This document shows, piece after piece, positions 1 to 11,200 of a stretch of DNA of 64,000 nucleotides. The translations under genes and the position numbers were made by a program. The DNA comes from Hymenopus coronatus. Its lineage: Eukaryota; Arthropoda; Insecta; Mantodea; Hymenopodidae. The notes beneath the pieces are model-generated. The model did no database searches. It was not told the origin of the DNA and worked only from the letters and a program-made list of their open reading frames with translations. The DNA lies in NCBI GenBank assembly GCA_030762935.1, contig CM060880.1, forward strand, positions 10,450,501 to 10,514,500. Reading direction: 5' to 3'. Within the stretch, counting starts at the first letter, position 1; the number at the start of each line of letters is the position of its first letter.

Positions 1-1150
1 ACATATTACTTTCTCTACACGTACTCTGTACATAGCATATAGAGAAGGTATTACATTCCACCCAAAAATGTTATACCGAGATTTCACTGGAAATACATGC
101 TTTAGGGTCCCCTGAAACCAAAAAAGCATTTTTGGAAAAAAGCTCTGTGTGGTTGTGTGTGTCCGTGAATACGATAACTTAAAAACAAAAGGTTGGTAAA
201 ATACCAACTTGGTAAATGGAAATAGAGTTTTATTTATGGACGCTCTTCAACAGCTGTGGTTCTCAGCATTCCATTCTATATTGGGCGTGAAAGATCACTT
301 AATTTTGCTTAGATGCCTCTTTATCAGGCTTGAGGTTCTTTTACATGCCATAAATCTATGACACAGAACGAATGGCTTTACTTCCCTTCTGAAGGAAGCC
401 ATGCTAAGGATTTTTTACTCCTGAAAAAATCCATCGTCCTCTACCAGGTTTGAACCCGCGACCTTGGGTATATGAAGTTAGCATGGTAACCATTACACCA
501 TGGAGGGCGACATTAAACTTGGAATCTCCCAGAGATGCGACACGAAGATTTTGAGAAAAATTCCCTCACCCCAAACTACCCTTTACATGGAAAAAATTTC
601 AAAAATTTTGATTTTCTCAAAAATGGCTCTTAACAATTTTGATTAAAATGCTGTATATCAAAGATCTTTATATGGTAAATAAAATGTGTATCTTGAATTT
701 TCTGGGAATAGCCTCTAAAGACCTCTTTAATCTGAATGAATTTTGCTAAATTTTGCATAACTTGTAAACCGTAAGAGATAAACAGAAACTTACTATAAAA
801 AAATGTAGATCAGGTTAAAACACAATTTATGTCATGTATATTTTTTTCATGGAATTGACTGTTTCTGAGATATTCTTTGTTATTTGTTTCAGATTTAAAA
901 TACTTTTTTCACATGGAAAGTTGAAACTCCTAGCCCTACATAAAAACAGATTTTAATCAGATGACAACCAGCTTATAAAAGATTTGACTATCATTTTAGC
1001 ATAATGTTTCCCTTCTACTTACAAAGAAGCATATCTGCTAATGTTTATCTCGGTTAACATGAACTGGATAGAAGAATATGCTTTTTAACAATAATTTGTT
1101 ACAGAGTTGTAGAGAAAGCCATGTGAATGGAACATCAGATTTTTTTTCTT
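1..1150 (-). repeat. Repeat A copy 1 (with nested SINE)
   Basis: Repeat A is defined here as the most frequent element of the window. In sense it starts near ATCTGATGTGTTC, has conserved blocks such as AAGGGAGTACCATAGGTTAA and CAAAATTTTCGAAAA-like A/T runs, and ends in a palindrome (ACCTTCTCTATACACTATG...CATAG...GAGAAAGTA) plus a few A. This copy is antisense, with the palindromic 3' end at 5-50 and the 5' end near 1140; a SINE interrupts it at about 215-512. Several CpGs kept in copies beyond 49 kb are TG or CA here. Confidence 0.8.
215..512 (-). repeat. tRNA-derived SINE (family c), nested in Repeat A
   Basis: Homologous over its length to 47696-47992. Read on the minus strand, the head is tRNA-like: ATGGTGTAATGGTTACCATG resembles an A box and CGGGTTCAAACC is a B box. 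The body runs to a T/A-rich tail at the left. It splits Repeat A copy 1 between blocks that are contiguous in other copies, so it inserted later. Confidence 0.8.
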
Positions 1151-1159
1151 TAACACCAT

Positions 1160-2500
1160 AAAAGATGATGATAATCTGGTTACATACACCTGTAGGCACT
1201 CTTCTCACCAGATCGACATCACTGCTGCAGAGGTTTACTCTATGTAATGAACTGAGATAACCAGTTGTCATTGAATTGTCTTAATAAGCAGAATGATGGG
1301 TCAACCAGACTTGCTACTTGAGATAACTATTTACTTTTATTTATTTTAGGCTATATACCAATGAGTGGTGTTCAGCCCTACTCATATTTTACAATAATTC
1401 CTTAATCTAGCTTATTAACTCATCAATATTTTGTTTGACTGTTTACTTACTGTCCATATCCATTTATTTTCACTTTAAGCATTGTCCTATCTTCTATCTT
1501 TATGGAAGATTACTATTATAACTATATTTCTCTCTAACCTAAACCATTTCTTATTGATGTACTCTTTTCCTCAAATTTCAGTTCCTTTACATTTAACATT
1601 TCACCATATATAGAAAATGGATTTTGTGGAATACCCTTCCCTAAGACATTTTAGCCTCCATACTCCTGTTCTCACGTACACAATGCCTTTTTGCTCCTCT
1701 TTGTCTGTACTTTCCCTTTCCTCATGAGCCTTTTATCAGTATATAAAATACTTATAACAATCATCTCTTTATAACAACCTACCCTGTAACTGGAAACTCT
1801 TAAGTCAGAAACTTTTCAAATATAAAGTTAAAAACCATCTCTTAACTCACTGTTCTACAGTATTAATGATTCATGACTTTCCATTTTTTTAAACTTATAT
1901 CAACCCTTATATTAGTTTCTATAAAACTGACATTTAGAAGGTGTATATGCTAAAGAAATGTAATTGTTATGCCAAAGCCTTTGAATTCCTGTAAATCTTT
2001 TGGTGAATAAAAATAATTTTTTCAGCTACCTCACTAATGTTTTTTCTATTTCTATATCTTTAAATCTCTTTTTTGCCAATTTCCAGCTACATATTATTCA
2101 CACTATTGTATTTTCTCCATATCTCTCCTAACTCATTACTTTCCATGTTATTTTTAAGACAATTTACCCATCATTAAGTTTTTCTCTTGATATTCTGGAC
2201 AATGTTTTAACAAATTTCTTTCTTCTATGTTCAAGATTCTATAGCAAAATTTCAATGCCTATTCTTTTACATTTGCCTTACTTGCCACTGCCCAGCTCTA
2301 TTTGTGCTACCTGCCTAATAGTTGCATTTGACAACCCAAGTATTTCTCTAAGATCCTGTACACCTCATCTAACTTCCCATCCTTTTTCTAATTCCCATAC
2401 TTCTATCCAAGTTTGCCTCAATCATCATACAAGATCTTTTTCAAAACATTTAATATTTAATTTTAATTGTTTTCTCACAGAAACTGTGTGTAGGACAGAA
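1160..2500. other. AT-rich intergenic or intronic DNA, no gene seen
   Basis: The plus strand is pyrimidine-rich and could be decayed 3' sequence of the LINE relic at 2750-4110, because that element reads toward it on the minus strand. Short ORFs such as 2255-2509 have no recognisable protein features. Confidence 0.4.
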
Positions 2501-2501
2501 G

Positions 2502-2745
2502 TTGGATAGGTAGAGTCAGACTGAAAAATTCAATGCCATAGCCAGGATTTAAACCATGGGTCTCCCAGTCTTTAGTAATTTGAGATCACCTTGTGGTTTA
2601 ACGGGAAACAAGTGAGTCAGTTGAGATTCAAGGCTATGCCAACATGTTGCCATGGTAGCTCAGTGGTAGAGCTAGAGACCGGGAGATCCTGCTCAAATCC
2701 TGGCTATGGCATTGAATTCTACAGTCTGACTCTACCTATCCACTT
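2502..2745. repeat. tRNA-derived SINE (family a), inverted partial plus forward copy
   Basis: The forward part at 2586-2745 has an A-box-like TAGCTCAGTGGTAGAG, a decayed B box (GCTCAAATCCTGG) and the tail TCTGACTCTACCTATCC. It is homologous to 15584-15745. The left part, 2502-2585, is the reverse complement of the same element's 3' portion, giving an inverted pair. It interrupts the LINE relic. Confidence 0.75.
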
Positions 2746-2749
2746 TAAT

Positions 2750-4110
2750 ATTCATATTAGGTACTCTGTATTTGCAGCTTCTGATGGTTGATATTGCTCC
2801 TTTTCCTTTTGCAAGTACAAGTTTTCTTTTGCCTTTCTCATCTGTGACTACCATCTATTTTAACTCCTAGATAATTTCATTCTCTCACTACACTATATTC
2901 TTTATTGTCACTCTTCCATTCTTCATATTTACTCAATTTTCCCCCTTTCTTGCACACTATGATCTGGGTCCTGGTTCAATTTTAATCTTCATTCTGTACA
3001 GTAATTGTGTATTCGTTGCAATGATTGTTAACCACACCTATCACTAGATCCATTTGCAAAAAGTAATCCAGCAATCTTGATATTATTAGTGGCACGAAAT
3101 TTTTATTCCTCCCAATTTCCAATAATAAATCTATACACAAGTTAAATAGGATGGACTTAACTTACATTGTTGCCTAAGGATTTCTATTCTTGCAACCCCT
3201 TTCTCCACCCTTATACAAAAGGTATTCTCATTATATAATACTCTAAGCATGTTTACCAATCATTAATATTAATATAAAAATAATAGTTGCAACAAATCTT
3301 CACTTATCTTTTGGAATCCTTGCTTGGACTAGTTCCGCAATGATTTCATTGCATTATCAACATATCCTTTTGGTCTCTTTTTTGATGTTGATAAGTGAAG
3401 ATTTGTTGCAACTATTATTTTTATATTAATATTTGTGTTATTCTTCACTGTTACTAGCTTCTTTTTACATTTACATGTTTACCAATCGTTTACTCACTCC
3501 TTTACTCAACAATTTGTGCCACAATTGCAGCTCAATCTGGCCATATGCTTTCTCTAGATCAAAGAAAAACATGTATAGCTTTCCTCTATTGTCCTTTTAA
3601 GTACGTCTACCAGCATTTTTATAATAAGTAAATTAACAGTCATTATCCTTTCTGTTCGAAAGCCCAACTGAAATTCCGAAGGAATGTTTTACGATATTCT
3701 TCTACACATGTTTGTATCCTAGTTGCCATTAAACCTGTAAAAATTTTACCTACATTTGGCAGTCACAATGCCTCTAAAGTGTTTGGCACTACTCTTTGCC
3801 TTTGTATGCTGGATGTACTATTGCTTTGCTCCACTCTTTTGGTATATAGGTAAACCTTCACTTTGATTGCATTCAATAAGTCTATGAAAACCTTGACTAT
3901 TTCAGTGCATAATTCCTGAAGGAACTCTTGTGATAGTGTCTATTCTAGTTACTTTATTTCTTTTCTTTAATTTAACTTGTTTTATCATCTCTTCACTCCT
4001 TATTTCACCATCCAGCATATCTGCATAATAATTACCTATTTCCCAAATTCCTATGTCTTTTATACTCACCCCCCCCCATTCAATTCTGCTAAATATTTGA
4101 TCCATTCCCT
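2750..4110 (-). pseudogene. Decayed non-LTR retrotransposon reverse transcriptase
   Basis: Minus-strand translation across frameshifts gives pieces in the order of a LINE reverse transcriptase: KIFTGLMATRIQTCVEEYRK (thumb-proximal), FRNSVGLSNRKDN, FFFDLEKAYGQIELQLWHKL (compare FxDLEKAFDxVPxxxLW), KLSPILFNLCIDLLLEIG (compare PLSPLLFNLYID) and, further on, LGVKIDGS. The catalytic YxDD could not be located, and stops and frameshifts are frequent. It is an old copy, probably RTE-like. A 212-bp retroposon (3262-3473) sits inside it, and a SINE pair (2502-2745) breaks it downstream. Confidence 0.7.
3262..3473 (+). repeat. Short retroposon (family R) with inverted 5' part and 14-bp target-site duplication
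   Basis: Flanked by CATGTTTACCAATC at 3248-3261 and 3474-3487. The 3' part (from GATAAGTGAAGATTTG to CTTCTTTTTACAT) is sense, and the part before it is the reverse complement of the 5' part of the same family (compare 20100-20307). This makes 44-bp inverted arms at about 3265-3308 and 3390-3433. The flanking duplication is LINE coding sequence (minus-strand KRLVNM), so the insertion is younger than the LINE. Confidence 0.85.
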
Positions 4111-4525
4111 TGGTTGTAGATGGATTTCATTACATATTTACTACACATTAATTTTATAATGTCTTTCTTACCTCATTTACATTATTTTTGTGAAAGACCT
4201 TATTAAATTAGTTTCATGTTTGCTCTTCCAGTTTTTCTTTTGTTCAAGCAATGAATTACAATGAGATAACTATAGTTTTTGTACCTGTCACTTGTCCATC
4301 CCTATTAAGTAATGCCCATATCTTAAAAATATTACAGTAAAAATATATTAAAAAATATTACAGTACCCATAATAAGCTATAACACACAATGGTAACTATT
4401 TTTTAGAGCTGTCTAGTGTTACTAAACTACAATATTTCAACATTTTAAATTTAAAACTTGAATATGTTGTATGCTTTGATATTAAGCTCAGTTTTCTCAT
4501 TATGTACAGGAACTTTTATACTTAC

Positions 4526-5253
4526 TTGCATGCTTCCAATACTTCTTTTGCTGCCATCTCTATACTGTATTCTGTTTCCTGCTGAGGTTCACAAAGTTGT
4601 GACAATTCGAGAACAGACGCCTCCACTTTAAGTTCATGTGGCAGAGTTGAACTTTTCTGTTGCTGTGTGCTTGGCACTGTCCTCTGATTATTTGATACTG
4701 GTGAAGATTCCGTTTTTATTGTGACAGTGTTTGGAGTATCAGTTCGCCTTTCTTGCACTGGGGAGGTAACTCTAGATGCTACGTTTGTTGGTGTCCCCAT
4801 CCTATGGTGTTCGGGTTTTGGACTTGTTATGCTAGCAGACGCACCTGGTGAAGGGGTCTCTTTAACACTCTCGGCAGTAGTTGTGGTGGGCACATTCGAG
4901 TTAATTATCACACTATTATTTGGTGTATCTTGTAAATTAGAAGGCGAGAAGGGTCCGGAACTTAAAGTATTGCTAGAGTTTGACACTGTGCTAATAACAC
5001 TCTGAGTAGTAACAATGGGTTCATCTTCCTTAACATCCAGGTCATCGCTTCCGGAGCCAAAATGTTTCAGAAGATCTTCAGCTAGAGATGTTGCAATATC
5101 TTTCTGTGAGAGCAGTGCCTGAAGTTCCTGGTCACTTACAGCTAGTTCTTTGGAGGTTGGCGAAGTAGGGGTGAATGTGTGATGGTACGCTGCAGGTTCA
5201 TGCGCCTGAGGAGTGCTGGCAGGTGGAGTTGTATGGGGTGTACTTGATGAAAT
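4526..5253 (-). CDS. Utx: Utx exon 11: Ser/Thr/Pro-rich linker up to the pre-JmjC segment
   Basis: The largest exon seen: 242 codons from [20 protein letters not shown] to [13 protein letters not shown] plus two bases. It contains a predicted helical segment, [20 protein letters not shown] followed by [17 protein letters not shown], and many SP/TP dipeptides in a disordered, Ser/Thr-rich stretch. The last residues, EVLEAC, match vertebrate UTX EVLKACR, which precedes the segment leading into JmjC. The acceptor is TTTTAG and the donor GTAAGT. No downstream JmjC exon occurs in the remaining 4.5 kb, so the next intron must run past position 1. Confidence 0.93.
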
Positions 5254-8200
5254 CTAAAACAAAATGTTAATACATAGTCAGGCTAGTTTTAGAGACTTGC
5301 TAGTCAGCCAGAATCTTTAAACCTATTAAAACTGCAGCTCCTGTCATCTCTGCCACACATTCCATAAAAGTTATAAGTTAAACTTTATGGTCAAGTGAAG
5401 TGCTCATTTGTTTTGTTTCTCAAATGCAAACACTTGACAGATGGAGGAACAAAAAGACTGGGCACTGATTTGCATTCAAATGTCAATCTATATTTAAACA
5501 AGGAATTTAATATACTGAAGTGTCTTCAACAAATATTAAATGAGTTGCACTCTAACTTCAGTTTAAAGTAAAATATTAAGTGAAAATTCCAAATTTCAAG
5601 TTCATTTTGCCATCAACAGAGGATACAAGGACAACATACAGCTCACCAAATTTGGCAGTTGTTTAGCTGAGGACTTAACAGCTTGCAAAAACATGTTTTA
5701 AGTAAAAACCTTTAACATGAACTTAGAGTGAGACTCATTATTTAATAACCAGCCCATTTGTTAGCTCAATACAACCAAAAGAATTGAATTTACATTTCAG
5801 GTTTCACACAGAAATTTTTATATCCATTTCCCAGACTAAGTTAAAGAATTTTCTAATAGCAATCATGGACACTTTTGTGAGCATACTTTTTCAAATTAAA
5901 TAACTCAGAATTTTGAGACAAGTGAAGTTTTAATAAATGTGATAGCTATCACATACTTTTTCAGTTTTTAATTCACAACACATATTTTATTGGTCTCAAT
6001 CATCTCCATAGCAATCCAACACACTTCTTGAACTGTTGATTTCATTTATATTTTTCAAAAATTATTTTAGTTATACGAATAATGTAATCAAGGAATAAAC
6101 AAACTAAATTACACACACCTTAAAAAAAGCCATTGGTTTATAAAACACTTTTAGCACTAAAGGTATTTCATGTTATATAAACCTATTAGAAGTTAAACAG
6201 TTTGTCTATTGATCATCAAAAATAAAAATTAGCTACTTATTTCTGCTTCTGTTACTTTGCTGTATTTTAGAAAACTCAGTATACTGCCAATAGGGCTACC
6301 TGTACTTGCAAATGAATCTGTTTGTAAGATTTGCTTGTTTGGAGCGTATGCATCATTTTCTTTTGCATCAGTTGCAGTAACTGTAACTTGTTTCCAGTGG
6401 CATTTGTCTGCCCAGAAGTATACTGCAGTTGGATACCCATCTATCATTTGCCTAGAGGGCTGCCACTTCCTCCTGGACGATAATGTGGATACTTTCTTGT
6501 AGTTCCTGCATTTTTGTAAAGGAAATCCAGATGTTGAATCACATTCCACTGCATTGTTTGAGTATTTTTTTACATGTGAAGTAGTTATTTAAGAGTTATA
6601 CTGGCTATACTCTGTGTTTCTTGTAGGCGGTCCTCCACGGCCATCAAATTCAGGGAACTTTGAATGAAGGTCAGGGGCAGTGCTGTATATGCCTTGCATT
6701 TCCTCAGTGATATCTGGCTTTAGCGTTGAAGGTGATGTTTGTGGAGGAGTCCCTTGCAGCACTGATAGCTTTGGCAAAACCTTCTTACAAGGGTGCAAGT
6801 GACAAGACTACTTGGCTGGTGAAGTGACAAAATATTTCTCCATAAGTGGCGCAGAAGTACCAGCAGCAATGAAGATTGTATTGGTTACACCTGGCCATCT
6901 TGAGGTGATACCATGGTGGTGTGATGTAGGATGTCTTGCTATGCCTAGGCACAACACCACGGCAAGGAGTGTGGCACTCCTGGTGGCTGGCTTTGACATT
7001 GGAAGGCCAGACATCAAAAGGATACATCCAGGTACCCCATGGTTGGTGAGCTTCAGTCAAGCAGGTAGTGTTGACAGGACAAAATATCCTGGAAGATCCC
7101 AGGGAACACCATAAACTACTGCACTCATACAGTTTCAATAGAGCTCCTACAGCAGTGGTGGCAGACTGTCACAAGTAGCCTTGGGTCGTATAGCAATAGA
7201 GGCAGATACTGTGGGAGCGATGACACTTGCTTACAGTACAGCAACAACAGCTTTTTCCTCCTCAACATTTGAATGTGTGTGCCATCAGTTAAGCAGTAAC
7301 ACTTAATGGTAACAGGGCCATGCACGGCTTCCCTCTCAAGACTCCAATATGCGCCATTATGCTGCTTTCCTACTAAGACTCAAGTGACAAGGTATGGCTT
7401 CACTTAACTCACAAAATAACCATCATGGGCAACTCAAAATCCAAAACTTGTACATCGTAATCCACCATATGATCCTCAAGTTGGCATAGTGAGTGTGGCT
7501 AGAATAATTGTCCTTATTTTCTTTCATCAAACAATTAATGCTGCACTGTTTGGAGCAATTCTTCCATTAACTGACAGATGAAAAGCACATGTATTTCAAC
7601 AAGAATGGATTACAGCTTAGATTGCTTTGGATGGTAGAACAATCAGTAAAAGGACATTCAGTATTGTAATTTGCTATGTCTGTACAACCTATTTATTTCA
7701 ATGCATAAGAATGGTTTGCACAGAAATGAAGTGTTGGCAGCGCATGCCTGCGACTCAAGTGCTGCTGCTTAATCTCATGACCCCACACATAGGTGCATGT
7801 GGGACCAGTTTATTTTACATCATGTCACACTATCATCGAAACAGTGGAGTTAGTGCTGTTACTTTGAGAAACCCATAACTGTAGTTTTCACATTTTGGGG
7901 TTTGTGCTTTCACATGTCATTTCAGATATTTAAATTAAGTATGGATACATAACATTTTATAGATGAAATTCCTATTACGCATCCAATTTGGGATAAAGCA
8001 ATAATCAGAAAATTACAAGGATCAGACAAGAAGCAGCAATTTCCCATAGGTTTCCTAAACACAGTGTAAACAATTCTTGCCTTATTTGTAACAACAGTGC
8101 AGAAAATATTGATACATACGAGCTCTAGAACCAAAGGTGGAAATGGGCTGATAGAACTTTCATGTTGGATATAACTGATTCTGAGTGAAATGCTCAGAAG

Positions 8201-11200
8201 AGTTTCTCACGCCTGCGCTTATGCTGCATTATGTTAGCACTACCTTTTTCATTTTAATAGGAATGGTGGCAACTCAACTGCATATAGGAATAGCAAACTC
8301 TATTGATCAAAGCGATCTGCAATCTTGGGATGCCATGTTTTGAATTATTTAGGGTTACCATGATAGCCTACAGGCCTAAATTAGTTAATTGTTTGTACTT
8401 CGTTACTTTGGTGTTACTTTTTGTTACTGGTAGACACTCTGTTAACACAGACAAATGGATTAAAATGATGCTTGAATGTTTCTTTCTCCAGCATCTGAGT
8501 GACTCTAGGCAACTATTACAACATTAATTCACATTATTTACAGCTTCACAGTTTTTAAAGCATTACATGTAAAAATCCTGGACTTTGGTACCAAAAGGAA
8601 TTGTTTCACTGACTTTTATTAAACTATAAATAATTTCCCTGAGAAATGATATTTCCCGGACTTTTCAAGCCTATGTGATCCATGCATTTAAAATATTACA
8701 GGAAAACATTCATGGGAAACAAAATGAAGAAACAAAACAATTTCAGTCTGCAATTGCCGTCTCCCTAGACTAACCTGAGTATAACCGCCAGCAGTGGTTT
8801 GGTTCGCATACGGGTACTGCAGCTGCGTGGTGGGGCGCTGTTGTTGATATGCCAGCTGATGGTCAACTGTGGCAGATTTGTATGGCATTCCTGCTGACTG
8901 CTGTGTATTACCAGTTGCAGCTGGAGAATATCCTACACTGGTGTCCACAAAACCAGTTTGTGGAGCCACCGTTCCCTGCTGTTAATGCAAACACAAACCA
9001 TTACTGAGGATTAAGTTTTTCTTGAGTTTTGGTTTAGTGTAAAATTATATGAGTTCAAAAACAATGGCCTCGAATATAAAGACCCTCCTTCTTCTTGAGA
9101 GCTCAAAGAGTTTTTATTAGTTGCAAAACTTGGAGAAATTTTGGAGGAAAAGAGGCTACAGCCCAATGTCCCTACATTTCCGAGTTTTTCAAAGCCTATA
9201 AACACAACGGATTAAAAAAAAGAGGAGGGGGGAAGCTCATCCATGTAATTTTTTATGTGCTCATAGAGATGTGGCTCTGGTTTAAAGGAAATGTGCACAC
9301 ACATGCACCCCCTCCTGAATTATGAATTGAATGCTTCACTAATACTAACACATCTGAATCAACCTTCCTGCTGCTTAGTTCCAGAACAGAAACCAGAATG
9401 GGAAGAAAAACAACATCAACATTCTGGTTCACAATATCCCAAACAGTATGCCTATCAATGACCATGTAGATAGCAAAGTGGAAAGTTGAAATTGGAACAT
9501 CAGTAGTTTGTAACTGACCAATGACTTCTTATCACTACTTTCAATTTAGCCAACATTATGCAGGTTAATCAGTGTAAAAATTCTTAAAATAAACATTTCC
9601 TAAATGCATAACTGTTACCATTTTGTATTTCTCTAATTTTATTCAACATTATTACTTTATTAATAGCACACATTCAAGTTATTTGTTGTTCTTTGTTAAT
9701 TTTGACTGGCTTTTGCTTTTTTGAGATAGCAGTAATTTTCAGCTGTATATGAACAAATTTCAGATGATACTTTCACCAGAAGAATAGACACTGAATGCAT
9801 CTGAGAAAGTCAAGTTGTTCATTTGCAATTAGAGAGAGCTCTAATGGCCGTTTCATGTCATAGCTGCCCTGCATAATTTCTGCAGTGAACCATTTAACAT
9901 ATTTATCTGAATACAAGATGTTTTTCCCCAAAAATATTGATGTTGAGAACTGGGGGCATAATAAGTTTTCCAAATAGTATACAGGAAAAATACAAGTTGT
10001 AAATTTTGTGGGTGCAGCAGTGATAAAGATTACTGCCAAGTCTGTGGCATAAATGCCATGTTTTGTATGTTTAATTTCGCTCCATAAAGTTAGCTGTTAA
10101 TGGACCAAGGATTGTAAGCATTCTCATTAGAGAAAACATTCCTCTCCAAGATTAAAATAAATATAGAGGATTTCCTGTTACATCAATGTTTGCAAATAAC
10201 ATTGTACTGGGAGCCAATGGTTAAACACATGCCAGGCACATTTACATTCTCCCCCCTCCCTTTTATCCATTACATGACATTTTGCCCAAATCTCATAATG
10301 TGCTGTCATTACCACCACCATCTATCGAACACAAAGTGGTACATTTCCATTCTGCCATCTCTTGCACATTGCAAGCATTCCTGTGCAAATTTGAAATAAG
10401 TAAAACTGTTTACAACAATGTGTTACCCAAGGTATATTGTCAAAATAGAAAATCTTATCCGCCATTATCGTTGAACCTACACTGGCATTGCAGTCATCAC
10501 CTATATACCAATATATTTCCATCCCCCCCCACCCTCTTGCTCTCAGTAAGTGAATAGTTGCACAATTTTGCAACAAACAAAAAAACAAAAAACAAAAAGA
10601 CAGTCAGCTTAAATGTCCCTTAGTTTGATCAAAATATATGTATAAAAATGAAGTTATCTGTCTTCTTTTTATATACACGATATGCTAAATTACAAAATTA
10701 CGTTTGGAAGAAAAAAAAGGAGTTCGTCTTACATTTGAAATCATCTTATATAAAGATAAATATGGTAATATGGATCTAATATGCTGTACTCAGGAACACT
10801 CATATTTTAAAAATTTAACGTCTTACTTCCTGTTAGTTGTAAATGCTCACATAATGATACATGTATTTTTTAGCTTGATTGCTCTTGTTCAGGTTTCCAT
10901 TATTGATTATTGCAAAGAGCCTCAAAAAATTTGGTAAAGCTTGTGAATTTTAGTTTAGCCGACTTAAGAGATGAACTATGACAAAATTTCTTTCATTCAT
11001 ATAATATGTGCATAAGGGAGATAATACATTATGGACATTGACAAACAACCTGAACTATACCTTGCTTGCTGTAACTGAAAGTAATTAACCTTACTGACTG
11101 GTGGTTTCTAGCAGTTCATTACTCCTCCACATAGTTACACACCTTACTAAAGATCCTGCTTTTCTTGCAATCTGTTAAACACTCAAGAAGTTTAGTAATA

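Noticed and set aside
2640..2720. Functional tRNA genes at 2.65, 15.65, 44.1, 47.95 and 55.06 kb
   Set aside because: A and B boxes are present but the sequences do not fold into intact cloverleafs by eye, and each is attached to a SINE body, several with target-site duplications.
1..4525. JmjC exons left of exon 11
   Set aside because: No stretch with the conserved HxD or surrounding JmjC motifs; the interval is filled by Repeat A, SINEs and a LINE relic.
4721..5005. Plus-strand ORF opposite Utx exon 11
   Set aside because: Shadow of the coding exon on the other strand.
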